NCBI GenBank assembly: GCA_938014915.1
Contig: CALLQQ010000070.1
Location: 1 to 38,666 of the forward strand
Source: an uncultured Clostridia bacterium
GTDB taxonomy: Bacteria > Bacillota > Clostridia > Oscillospirales > Ruminococcaceae
DNA: 38,666 nucleotides
Reading direction: 5' to 3'
In this document: positions 26,048 through 34,304 of the stretch, piece by piece
How the letters are laid out: the number at the start of each line of letters is the position of its first letter
How positions within the stretch are numbered: position 1 is the first letter of the stretch
Translations under genes and position numbers: made by a program
Notes under the pieces: model-generated
What the model was told of the DNA's origin: nothing
Database searches by the model: none
What the model saw: only the letters and a program-made list of their open reading frames with translations

Positions 26048-26076
26048 ATTGTAGTCATTAAATTTCTAACTGTCAA
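26048..26076 (-). promoter_or_regulatory. near-consensus sigma-A promoter of the rnj operon
   Basis: On the minus strand TTGACA (26071-26076, perfect) and TACAAT (26048-26053) with 17 nt between. The -35 box lies just inside the last codons of the upstream gene, so the promoter is embedded in its 3' end. Confidence 0.85.
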
Positions 26077-28378
26077 GATGCATTCCCTTTATTTTTTTCT
26101 CATACACGTCGCATAACTCGCTGGCAACCTCACTATTAACCGCCTCAGCATATAGCAAAAGTCCTCGTCCAGTCTTTAGCGGTCTGATTATCACCCTGCC
26201 ATTTTCATCCTGAATACTCACACCTTCATTAATCGTTCCGCCGACATCGCCAAAGGATTTAATTAATGCAAGTGGGCTGGATTCGAATGTGATGAATCGA
26301 TTAGTTTTGTGGAATTCGGGTAGATTACTAGCTGCATCTTCCAATGAAATTCCCTCATTGCTAAGGTGGTTGAGCAGTATCAAGGATAGAATGAGCCCAT
26401 CCGTTACAAATGCATTTTCACGGGCAATATTCCTAGCCTTTTCATCGCTTGAATCACAACTGCAACTATAATATCGATATAAATTCACCCCATACGAATT
26501 TGCGACTTCATCCGCCGCCGATGGAAAATCATACGGCAATGCTACATCAATTCTGCGTTTGAAAAAATACTCACAGGCAATTAGAACTAATTTATCATGA
26601 CTAATTAAGCCCGTTCTATTAGTATATGCGGATAACCTCTTTCCGTTACTTGAGAGGTTGAGATCTATTCGCTCCCCGTCTAGATCGTTTATTCTAGTTA
26701 AAATCGGTGATAGCAATTCATTAACTTTAGGATTAATCGATTTTACATTCGCCTTTAATCCCGTTATCCGCTGCCCAGCTAATTCCCCTAATTCAGTTAT
26801 ATATAATTTAGGTATACTGCTCATATCTTCCTTATTGCCGAATTCATTATATGCAGCTTTTGCGTATTCCGCTCTATTAAGACAACCCTCAAGCTTTCGC
26901 TCCTGCTTCCTCGTTAGGGGCATTGCTCCCCTATCTAAAAATCGCACATTCGTCGATATACCTGAATTGATATAGGCGGCAATTGGCACTTTACTCTTTC
27001 GCACCGAAAATTCGAATTCTGACTCGATACATTCACCATAGTCCCATACTGTTCCGCCCGCCGCCATTACTCCTGAAACAAACGCAAGATGGAGCGCATT
27101 GGCGCAGTTCCCCCCGTTATGGGAAATGCCGACAACTTTATTTTCGGATAGAGAAACTGCCGAACTACCTAGTCTTGTCATGATTTCGGGCGTTATAACC
27201 GCATTAGTTTCTCCGCATATCCCATCTTCATCGCAAATTAGGTTGCGCGCATAGCCGTATTTGACATCGTATGATGCGGTCGAATCGCTCTGAAGCTGCT
27301 TTGACGGCCATAGTTTGACGCCCTTTTCCACTATGGAATTCTCATGAATACAAGCACCCTCACCGATTACAGCACCCTCATAAACGGCACTGCCGCCCAT
27401 GAGTTTTGAATTTTCGCATAGAACTGCATGATTGCAACTAACATTATCACCGATATACGATCCCGATAATATAATGCTTGAATGAATCTTGCTACCCATT
27501 CCTATCGTTACATTGTCACCGATTACACTACCCGGGGAGATTATGGTGCCAGCGCCGACTTTTACGCCACTCCCAAAATAAACAGGTCCGCTAACCTTAA
27601 CTTCATCAAGATTTATATTGCCGTTAGTTATAATTCCCTCCAGGCTCTTATGCCCCCTTATATCGCATTTCACACGATTGCCAAGCATATCATTCTGGCA
27701 TTTTATATAACTGCGGAAGTCGCCAATATCGCACCAATATCCATTTTCCTCGACGGTGTATAGCCGCATATTATTCTCTAGCATTAGTGGGAAAATATCC
27801 ATTGCAAAGTCAACCGATCTATTGTCCGGTATTAGCGATAGTGCTTTCTGCGATAGAATATATACTCCCGTGTTAGCAAGATCCGTGATGCAACTTGCAT
27901 ATGATGGCTTTTCTAAAAATCCGGTAATTCTCTGCTCATCATCTATATTAATAAGCCCGTATTCCCTGGGATCTTCAACACGTTTCGCTATTATTGTCGC
28001 ATCGGCTTTATTCCTACGATGTTGTTCCAATGCGGCACCGAGGTCAAAGTCACACATTGCGTCGGCACTTATAACGATAATATCACCGCTCATAGATTTT
28101 GCGGCATTTTTTACACTGCCAGCAGTCCCCAGCGGCTCATTCTCATATATAAAATCTAGTTCAAGTCCGTTATATCTGCCATCTTCAAAATGCTTCTCAA
28201 TTTCTTTACCCTTATACATCAGCGTTAGAGCGGCCTTTTCGCATCCATGTTTTATAAGGAGTTCGATAATATATTCAACAACGGGGCGACCGCACAACGG
28301 CGCCAAAGGCTTCGGTACATTGCAGGTCAATGGGCGGAGTCTGCTCCCTTGCCCACCTGCCATGATGATTGCATGCAT
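26066..28378 (-). CDS. sugar-1-phosphate nucleotidyltransferase fused to a degenerate phosphoglucomutase-like domain
   Basis: A 770-residue, three-part protein. Residues 1-235 are a nucleotidyltransferase with IIMAGGQGSRLRPLT, NVPKPLAPLCGRP and ENEPLGTAGSV, so active NDP-sugar synthesis is expected, with mannose-1-P or glucose-1-P as likely substrate. Residues about 245-365 are left-handed beta-helix hexapeptides. Residues about 385-765 follow the phosphohexomutase fold, but its catalytic loops are lost: INSGIS (~470-475) replaces TASHNP, SSNGKR (~576-581) replaces DGDADR, and RPLKTGRG replaces RPSGTEP. I believe this decay is shared by relatives annotated as mannose-1-phosphate guanyltransferase. 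The start is ATG at 28378, 9 nt after GGAGG, a site buried in a perfect hairpin. It follows the sugar transferase gene in the same direction. Confidence 0.85.
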   Translation of the reverse strand: MHAIIMAGGQGSRLRPLTCNVPKPLAPLCGRPVVEYIIELLIKHGCEKAALTLMYKGKEIEKHFEDGRYNGLELDFIYENEPLGTAGSVKNAAKSMSGDIIVISADAMCDFDLGAALEQHRRNKADATIIAKRVEDPREYGLINIDDEQRITGFLEKPSYASCITDLANTGVYILSQKALSLIPDNRSVDFAMDIFPLMLENNMRLYTVEENGYWCDIGDFRSYIKCQNDMLGNRVKCDIRGHKSLEGIITNGNINLDEVKVSGPVYFGSGVKVGAGTIISPGSVIGDNVTIGMGSKIHSSIILSGSYIGDNVSCNHAVLCENSKLMGGSAVYEGAVIGEGACIHENSIVEKGVKLWPSKQLQSDSTASYDVKYGYARNLICDEDGICGETNAVITPEIMTRLGSSAVSLSENKVVGISHNGGNCANALHLAFVSGVMAAGGTVWDYGECIESEFEFSVRKSKVPIAAYINSGISTNVRFLDRGAMPLTRKQERKLEGCLNRAEYAKAAYNEFGNKEDMSSIPKLYITELGELAGQRITGLKANVKSINPKVNELLSPILTRINDLDGERIDLNLSSNGKRLSAYTNRTGLISHDKLVLIACEYFFKRRIDVALPYDFPSAADEVANSYGVNLYRYYSCSCDSSDEKARNIARENAFVTDGLILSLILLNHLSNEGISLEDAASNLPEFHKTNRFITFESSPLALIKSFGDVGGTINEGVSIQDENGRVIIRPLKTGRGLLLYAEAVNSEVASELCDVYEKKIKGMHLDS

Positions 28379-28386
28379 AATATTCA

Positions 28387-28423
28387 TCCTCCAATAATAG
28401 AGCTTGGTTCTATTATTGGAGGA
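28387..28423 (-). promoter_or_regulatory. 15-bp hairpin sequestering the ribosome binding site
   Basis: On the minus strand TCCTCCAATAATAGA (28423-28409), a 7-nt loop ACCAAGC, and TCTATTATTGGAGGA (28401-28387) form a perfect stem. The GGAGG Shine-Dalgarno (28392-28388) lies in the 3' arm, 9 nt before the ATG. No T-run follows, so it is not an intrinsic terminator. Translation of the downstream gene should depend on opening this stem. Confidence 0.7.
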
Positions 28424-28465
28424 ATGAGATAGAAATATACGGAATTATATTCGTATTAAAAATTA

Positions 28466-29845
28466 TTAATCTTTACTTTTCTTCTCTTTTTTAAAGCTGG
28501 TTCGCTCCGTTTCCTTAAATCCTTCGGTTCGCTCCGGAGTGAGGAATACAATTGCTGTTTGGAACATGATTTTAAAATCAAGTCGGAGTGAATAATTCTC
28601 GATATAAAGTAAATCCAGAACTAGCTTGTCCTTAGGAGTTGTGTTATATTTGCCCAGGATTTGGGCATAGCCAGTGAGCCCAGCCTTTACCTTGAGCCTA
28701 TATTCAAATTCGGGTAAATCCTTATAATATTGCTGCGCTATGCTATCACGTTCGGGACGTGGTCCCACAATACTCATTGAGCCGAAAAAAACATTGAATA
28801 ACTGCGGTAATTCGTCTATTCTCGTCTTGCGTAAAAATGCGCCCACTTTTGTAATTCTCGGGTCATTCTCGCTTGCAAGAACAGCCGTTCCATGCTTTTC
28901 AGCGTGGACCACCATCGTACGGAACTTCCACACCTTAAACGTTCTCCCGTTAATGGTCGATCTCTCCTGCTTAAATAGCACAGGGCCGCCATCTTCTAGC
29001 TTAATTGCTATTGCCTCCGCTATCATAATCGGCGTGCATACAATCAATCCTATACCTGAAATTACAATATCGCATAGCCTTTTAAGTACCTTTTGTAATG
29101 GTGTTAGTCCCCTATGCTCATATGAGAACATTGTCGTATCCTCGACTAATTCATGTCCTGCATTATTGATTAAAATATCCGCTAATTCGGGTGTATAATA
29201 TATCTGCTTTTCCCTCTTATAGCAATACTCGATTATATAATCTTTCTTGCTGCTTGGAACATCAATGAGCATCACAGCCTCACTCGCCCGTATCGAACGA
29301 TGGAGTTCCTCAGCGGAGAAATGCATAACCCTCCCCACCGTAAAACGCTTTTTATAATGGCGCAACTTCATTAATATACTGTTTAACTTAATCGGATTCC
29401 CATATACGATGAGTAAATTCTTTGGCGGATTAATCTTATAATATACGATATTGGCAAAATAGGTGATAATCCATATTGCAAGATACTGCACTAACATTAC
29501 TAGAACTAATATTGCTATGTTAACAATTCTCTTCTCCATTACGCAGAGTTGTAAGAATGCAACAATATCTGTAATGCTAACTGCAACTATCATAGAAAGA
29601 ATTGTTTCCTTAGTATCTTTGCCGCCAATACTGTATCCGCCATATATCCTAATCATACTAAAATGTAATACTAGGAATGTCATTGTTAAAATAGCACTAA
29701 CTCTAGAAAGACGCAAAAGCTCCGTCCTTAATTCGGCACTATCGAACAAAAAGAATCCGTAAAATATCGCAAACATTAATAAAATAAAAAAGGCCTTAAC
29801 CAATGCTGTGTATGTTCGCTCAAATGCCTTTAGTTTTTGTATCAT
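28466..29845 (-). CDS. polyprenyl-phosphate sugar-1-phosphate transferase (exopolysaccharide initiation)
   Basis: Bacterial sugar transferase that loads the first sugar-phosphate onto undecaprenyl phosphate, starting capsule or exopolysaccharide units. The 459-residue product has four or five membrane helices in the first ~140 residues, a degenerate nucleotide-binding-like middle (KNLLIVYGN), another hydrophobic hairpin at KRLCDIVISGIGLIVCTP, and the catalytic PF02397-type domain. That domain has VLFKQERSTINGRTFKVWKF, KTRIDELPQLFNV and SIVGPRPERD. GAGGTG precedes the ATG at 29845. It is followed after 87 nt by the nucleotidyltransferase gene, consistent with a shared polysaccharide pathway. 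The sugar cannot be told. Confidence 0.9.
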   Translation of the reverse strand: MIQKLKAFERTYTALVKAFFILLMFAIFYGFFLFDSAELRTELLRLSRVSAILTMTFLVLHFSMIRIYGGYSIGGKDTKETILSMIVAVSITDIVAFLQLCVMEKRIVNIAILVLVMLVQYLAIWIITYFANIVYYKINPPKNLLIVYGNPIKLNSILMKLRHYKKRFTVGRVMHFSAEELHRSIRASEAVMLIDVPSSKKDYIIEYCYKREKQIYYTPELADILINNAGHELVEDTTMFSYEHRGLTPLQKVLKRLCDIVISGIGLIVCTPIMIAEAIAIKLEDGGPVLFKQERSTINGRTFKVWKFRTMVVHAEKHGTAVLASENDPRITKVGAFLRKTRIDELPQLFNVFFGSMSIVGPRPERDSIAQQYYKDLPEFEYRLKVKAGLTGYAQILGKYNTTPKDKLVLDLLYIENYSLRLDFKIMFQTAIVFLTPERTEGFKETERTSFKKEKKSKD

Positions 29846-29917
29846 TTAAACGCACCTCGTCTTAGTCACTATTGCTAGCCCTCACAATCATACATTATAT
29901 CATAAAAATAAACAATT

Positions 29918-29946
29918 ACAATATGTTTCTTGGCTATGCTTGTCAA
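29918..29946 (-). promoter_or_regulatory. promoter of the sugar transferase operon
   Basis: On the minus strand TTGACA (29941-29946, perfect) and TATTGT (29918-29923) with 17 nt between, about 70 nt before the gene. Confidence 0.6.
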
Positions 29947-30039
29947 GATAATGTTTTTTACTATTAGCGATATGTATATGTAATTGGGGGAAAACCGCTA
30001 TTCTTTGTAGATAATATACGTGCATTATAGGGGCGATTA

Positions 30040-30048
30040 TGGTATAAT
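30040..30048 (+). promoter_or_regulatory. extended -10 promoter of nadBC
   Basis: TGG followed by TATAAT (30043-30048), an extended -10 box about 70 nt before nadB. No good -35 is seen. It lies in the 271-base divergent gap together with the minus-strand promoter of the sugar transferase. Confidence 0.55.
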
Positions 30049-30116
30049 TAAATAAGAATAATCATTTTACGTAGCACAAATTTACTCAATTTTTATATGA
30101 AAAAGGGGCCTGCAAA

Positions 30117-31568
30117 ATGAATAGAATATACGACGTAATTATTGTCGGCACGGGCATCGCAGGACTGTATTCGGCACTGAATATCGATCCAAAATTAAAT
30201 GTACTACTTATATCTAAAAGGGAGCTTAGCCTATGCAATTCGGCACTTGCTCAGGGGGGCATTGCCGCTGTGATGGATAGGGAAAACGATAGCACCGATC
30301 TGCATCTGAGTGATACTTTAATAGCAGGTGGATACAGCAATAACCCGGACACAACAAAAACACTTGTTGAAGAGGGTCCAGTCGATATAGATAATCTCAT
30401 AACATACGGTGTTGAATTCGATAAAAATCCCGACGGCACATTGCATTTAACTCTTGAGGGTGGGCATAGTCGCCATAGAGTTGTGCATTATAAGGATGCT
30501 ACCGGTAGTGAAATTGTATCGAAGTTAATTTTAGCGGTGAAAAGCCGCCCCAACATTGATGTTATCGAACACGCATTTTTATGCGATATAAGGCAAGTGA
30601 CGGGCGGATTCACTGTCGATATTCTGCATAATGATGAATATATCCGCCGTAGTGCCCCCTATGTCGTATTTGCAACGGGCGGAATCGGCAGAGTGTATGA
30701 ATATACGACGAACTCTGCAATTGCAACAGGTGACGGCATTGCCTTTGCACATTCATTAGGTGCAAAGATTCAAGATATGAGCTGTATTCAATTCCATCCG
30801 ACAGCATTCGCAAACAAAAATACACGTGAGAGTTTCCTCATTTCGGAGGCTGTAAGGGGCGAGGGTGCGTATTTGCTCAATTGCAATTATGAGCGATTCA
30901 TGGGGGATTATGATGATCGGCTTGAACTTGCGCCACGTGATGTTGTTTCCCGATCAATCATGCTGGAGGCTGAGAAGACTGGCTCCGATAACTTCTATTT
31001 AGATATTTCGCACAAAGATCCTACATTCTTAAAAAGCCGCTTCCCAATGATATATACAAGCCTAAAAAAAGAAGGATTCGATTTAACAACGGATAGAATC
31101 CCGATCTACCCTTGTCAGCATTATATCATGGGCGGCATAAAAGTCGATGGCAGGGGTAGAACATCTATCGATGGTCTATATGCCGTTGGCGAATGTTCTC
31201 ATACAGGCGTTCACGGCGATAATCGCCTTGCAAGCAATTCACTTCTTGAGGCACTTGTATTCTCTAGGCAGCTTGCATTAGATATAAATAAACGTACAAG
31301 GAATGGCTTACCCGTGGTTTCTCCCTATGAGGGTAAGGGAAATTATGACGGTGAAGAAATCATGGTCGGTATCCGAACCCGTATTCGGAACATCATGCAA
31401 AGGTCGTATTTCGTTATTCCAAGTAGTGATGAGGCTGCTATCGGATTTAAGGAGATATGTGGAATAAAAGATATGCTGTGCAACGGCAGTTTTGCTATAA
31501 CACCCGATTATATTGAAGCAAGGAGTCTAGCAACTATTGCATATCTAGTTTTAAAAGAAGTAATTTAA
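30117..31568 (+). CDS. nadB: L-aspartate oxidase
   Basis: FAD enzyme that oxidises L-aspartate to iminoaspartate, the first step of de novo NAD synthesis; in anaerobes fumarate is the likely electron acceptor. The 483-residue product has the N-terminal FAD motif VGTGIAGLYSALNI, then NSALAQGGIAAVMD, VFATGGIGRVYEYTTN, the substrate-site segment QFHPTAF, SEAVRGEGAYLLN, and the C-terminal VGECSHTGVHGDNRLASNS. It is about 50 residues shorter than the E. coli enzyme, mainly at the C-terminus. AGGGG precedes the ATG. It is followed 9 nt later by nadC. Confidence 0.95.
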   Translation: MNRIYDVIIVGTGIAGLYSALNIDPKLNVLLISKRELSLCNSALAQGGIAAVMDRENDSTDLHLSDTLIAGGYSNNPDTTKTLVEEGPVDIDNLITYGVEFDKNPDGTLHLTLEGGHSRHRVVHYKDATGSEIVSKLILAVKSRPNIDVIEHAFLCDIRQVTGGFTVDILHNDEYIRRSAPYVVFATGGIGRVYEYTTNSAIATGDGIAFAHSLGAKIQDMSCIQFHPTAFANKNTRESFLISEAVRGEGAYLLNCNYERFMGDYDDRLELAPRDVVSRSIMLEAEKTGSDNFYLDISHKDPTFLKSRFPMIYTSLKKEGFDLTTDRIPIYPCQHYIMGGIKVDGRGRTSIDGLYAVGECSHTGVHGDNRLASNSLLEALVFSRQLALDINKRTRNGLPVVSPYEGKGNYDGEEIMVGIRTRIRNIMQRSYFVIPSSDEAAIGFKEICGIKDMLCNGSFAITPDYIEARSLATIAYLVLKEVI

Positions 31569-31577
31569 AGGAGAGAA

Positions 31578-32414
31578 ATGATGAAGCTACCTACATTCTA
31601 TATCGACGATATTATAAAAAGGGCATTAAGTGAAGATATTAATTACATTGATGTCGCAACAGATTATCTAATTGATGGAACGGCAGAAACAACCGCCCGC
31701 ATTATTGCAAAGGACAATGGTGTTCTAGCTGGGCTCGATGTTTTTTCTAGAGTATTCGAAATAATCGATAATAACATCACTATACGCATGAATAAAGTTG
31801 ACGGAGATAGTGTTGCAAAAGGGGATATTATCGGTACCCTGAGCGGCAGGACTGCGTCGCTCCTTAAAGGAGAGCGCACCGCCCTCAATCTTCTATGCCA
31901 TATGTCGGGTATCGCCACTGCAACAAATGCTTATGTAGAACTCGTCAAAGGCACGAATGCTACTATATGCGATACAAGAAAGACACTCCCCTCACTACGT
32001 GCATTGCAAAAATATGCGGTAGTTGCCGGCGGGGGGCGGAATCACCGATTCAACCTATCCGATGCTGCAATGCTCAAAGATAATCACATCGATGCTTATG
32101 GTGGTATTATTGGCGCTGTGAAAGCATTAAGGGAGAGAGTTGGGCATATGGTGAAAATTGAGGTTGAAGCTAGGAATTTAACCGAACTTCAACATGGATT
32201 AGATGCTGGCGCCGATGTTATTATGCTCGATAATATGGATAATCAAACTATGGCAAAGGCAGTCGAAATCACGAATGGCAGAGCCATCTTAGAGGCATCG
32301 GGCAATATCACAATTGACAATGTTGCCGACGTTGCAAAAACGGGCGTGGATTTTATCTCGATAGGCGCATTAACCCATTCTGTTAAAGTGTTCGATATAT
32401 CAATGGTATTGTAG
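31578..32414 (+). CDS. nadC: nicotinate-nucleotide pyrophosphorylase (quinolinate phosphoribosyltransferase)
   Basis: Converts quinolinate and PRPP to nicotinate mononucleotide and CO2. The 278-residue product has ERTALNLLCHMSGIAT, the substrate-binding CDTRKTLPSLRALQKYAV, the glycine segment GGGRNHRFNLSDAAMLKDNH, EVEARNLTE, and C-terminal LEASGNITIDN then ISIGALTHSV. GGAG lies 5 nt before the first ATG and 8 nt before a second adjacent ATG (31581); either may be used. It forms an operon with nadB. Quinolinate synthase (nadA) is not in the window. Confidence 0.97.
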   Translation: MMKLPTFYIDDIIKRALSEDINYIDVATDYLIDGTAETTARIIAKDNGVLAGLDVFSRVFEIIDNNITIRMNKVDGDSVAKGDIIGTLSGRTASLLKGERTALNLLCHMSGIATATNAYVELVKGTNATICDTRKTLPSLRALQKYAVVAGGGRNHRFNLSDAAMLKDNHIDAYGGIIGAVKALRERVGHMVKIEVEARNLTELQHGLDAGADVIMLDNMDNQTMAKAVEITNGRAILEASGNITIDNVADVAKTGVDFISIGALTHSVKVFDISMVL

Positions 32415-32429
32415 TAATAGATTTAATCG

Positions 32430-32480
32430 CAAAAAATCCTCTAGGTAGACTATAAAAAGTCTTGCCTAGAGGATTTATTT
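32430..32480. terminator. bidirectional terminator between nadC and the ABC exporter
   Basis: AAATCCTCTAGG (32434-32445) pairs with CCTAGAGGATTT (32465-32476); an inner AGACT/AGTCT extends the stem. A-rich and T-rich flanks serve both converging transcripts. Confidence 0.85.
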
Positions 32481-34255
32481 TATACTTCTTGCCTTTGAGA
32501 ATTATATAGATTGTAATAATCGCCGCGTTTTGCAATTAATTCGTCATGCGTTCCACATTCTGTGATGCCCTTATCATTGATGAACATTATTCTATCACAA
32601 TGCCTAATTGTAGATAGCCTGTGTGCAATAAGGAACGATGTTCTTCCTTTTAGCAATTTCAGTAATCCCTCTTGCAACAATTTCTCCGTCTTGGCGTCAA
32701 TAGATGACGTTGCCTCATCAAGAATAAGTATTTTCGGATCGCTTAGCAATGTCCGTGCAAATGAAACTAATTGACGTTGCCCAGCGGAAAGTGCCGAACC
32801 CCTCTCATTAACTTCAGTATCATAGCCATATTCCATCTCGTTAATGAATTCGTCCGCTCGCACGGTTTCACACGCTAGAATTACTTCCTCCATTGTTGCA
32901 TCCAGCTTGCCGTACTTGATGTTATCAAGGATAGTGCCTGAAAAGATAAAGCTATCTTGCAACATTATACCCATTTGCTTTCTAAGTGATTCCAATGTGA
33001 CTTTCGATATATCATGACCGTCAATTGTAATCTTACCGCCCTGTATATCATAAAAGCGGGAAATAAGATTTACTACCGTTGTCTTTCCCGCTCCTGTCGG
33101 TCCGACAAGTGCAATGCTTTCGCCTGCTTTAACATCGAATGACATATCTTCAAGAATAACTTTTCCCGGTTCATATCCAAATGTTACATTCTCAAATGAC
33201 AAATCGCCCTTAATCTCAGGTAGTTCATATGCATCTTCTGCATCGTCGACTGTCACCGGTTCATCCATTGCTTCAAAAATTCTCTCTAGGTATGCCATAT
33301 TGTTAATGAAGCTATTATATATATTCGATAGCCCCATTATCGGCTCCCAGAATCGTGATGCGTATCCGCTCATAGCAAGAATTGTACCAAAAGTTGTAGT
33401 TGAGGGACCGATTATTAATAGCCCGACAAAATAAATTAATGCTAATATCGCCGTTTGCAATGTATCAACAATAACGAATATCGAATGTGAAATATAGATT
33501 GCACGCATCCATGCCTTTCTATATAACATGCTCAGACGCTCGAATATCGTATAGTTCTCTTTCTCCCTTGTGAACAGTTGCGTTACACGAACACCGGAAA
33601 TACTCTCCTGCATATAGGCATTAAGGTTCGAACTTTTATTAGATACATCCTGCCATGCTCGGCGCTGGGATTTCTTCATCAAATACATTATTCCAACAAA
33701 AACCGGTAAGCCCGATACGATAATAAGTGATAGCTTCACATCGACAAAGAACATAAATATCGTAATAAATATAATGTTGAAAATCTCAAGCACGAAGTTA
33801 ACAAGACCATTTGACAACATATCTGATACGCTATTTACATAGTTGACAACACGAATCAAAATCTTCCCCTGTGGGCGGTCATCATAATATTGAAAAGGAA
33901 GCCTTTGCAAATGGGCGAATAGATCCTTCCTAATATCGTAGATTATATCCTGTCCGACTCTTGTCATTATACGCTGGCGTACATTTGATAGCATTACGCT
34001 CACAAATATCGCAACAAGCATTAAAATACCAAGTAGTATTATCTGTGGTATATCTTTATTCGGCACACTTACGTCGATACTGTGCCGCATTATAATTGGT
34101 GTAAAGAGTGAAACAATTACCGAAACAGCGCTGAATATGAGAGCTGCAATCATTGCCCATTTATGTTTCTTTATATACACCATCGCCCTTTTAAAGTGCG
34201 ATAAGTCAAAGGGTGATTCTAATGTTTCATCAATGTCATATCTATTTCTAGACAT
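32480..34255 (-). CDS. heterodimeric ABC exporter, canonical-site subunit
   Basis: Half-transporter of 591 residues: six membrane helices (about 30-325) followed by an ATPase domain. Walker A is GPTGAGKTT (385-392), Walker B ILILDEAT with catalytic E514, and the switch is H545 (FLIAHRLST), so this domain has a complete catalytic set. Its signature is LSAGQ (489-493) rather than LSGGQ, which in heterodimeric exporters faces the degenerate site of the partner. It follows its partner by 49 nt, with GGGGAG before the ATG. Similar pairs (TM287/288, BmrCD, LmrCD) export drugs or lipids; the substrate is unknown here. Confidence 0.92.
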   Translation of the reverse strand: MSRNRYDIDETLESPFDLSHFKRAMVYIKKHKWAMIAALIFSAVSVIVSLFTPIIMRHSIDVSVPNKDIPQIILLGILMLVAIFVSVMLSNVRQRIMTRVGQDIIYDIRKDLFAHLQRLPFQYYDDRPQGKILIRVVNYVNSVSDMLSNGLVNFVLEIFNIIFITIFMFFVDVKLSLIIVSGLPVFVGIMYLMKKSQRRAWQDVSNKSSNLNAYMQESISGVRVTQLFTREKENYTIFERLSMLYRKAWMRAIYISHSIFVIVDTLQTAILALIYFVGLLIIGPSTTTFGTILAMSGYASRFWEPIMGLSNIYNSFINNMAYLERIFEAMDEPVTVDDAEDAYELPEIKGDLSFENVTFGYEPGKVILEDMSFDVKAGESIALVGPTGAGKTTVVNLISRFYDIQGGKITIDGHDISKVTLESLRKQMGIMLQDSFIFSGTILDNIKYGKLDATMEEVILACETVRADEFINEMEYGYDTEVNERGSALSAGQRQLVSFARTLLSDPKILILDEATSSIDAKTEKLLQEGLLKLLKGRTSFLIAHRLSTIRHCDRIMFINDKGITECGTHDELIAKRGDYYNLYNSQRQEV

Positions 34256-34304
34256 TATATACTCCCCTTCCTCCTTTGAATTCTCTAATTAAGTAGTGGA
34301 TAAA

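Noticed and set aside
27756..28397. A 213-codon plus-strand open frame opposite the nucleotidyltransferase domain
   Set aside because: The minus-strand frame encodes an unmistakable GGxGxRLxPLT enzyme; the opposite frame has no recognisable domain and no ribosome site.
29930..29960. TTGTCAAGATAA as a NiaR-type operator for nadBC
   Set aside because: I could not reconstruct a two-sided palindrome, and the same bases form a perfect TTGACA -35 box for the divergent gene, a simpler explanation.
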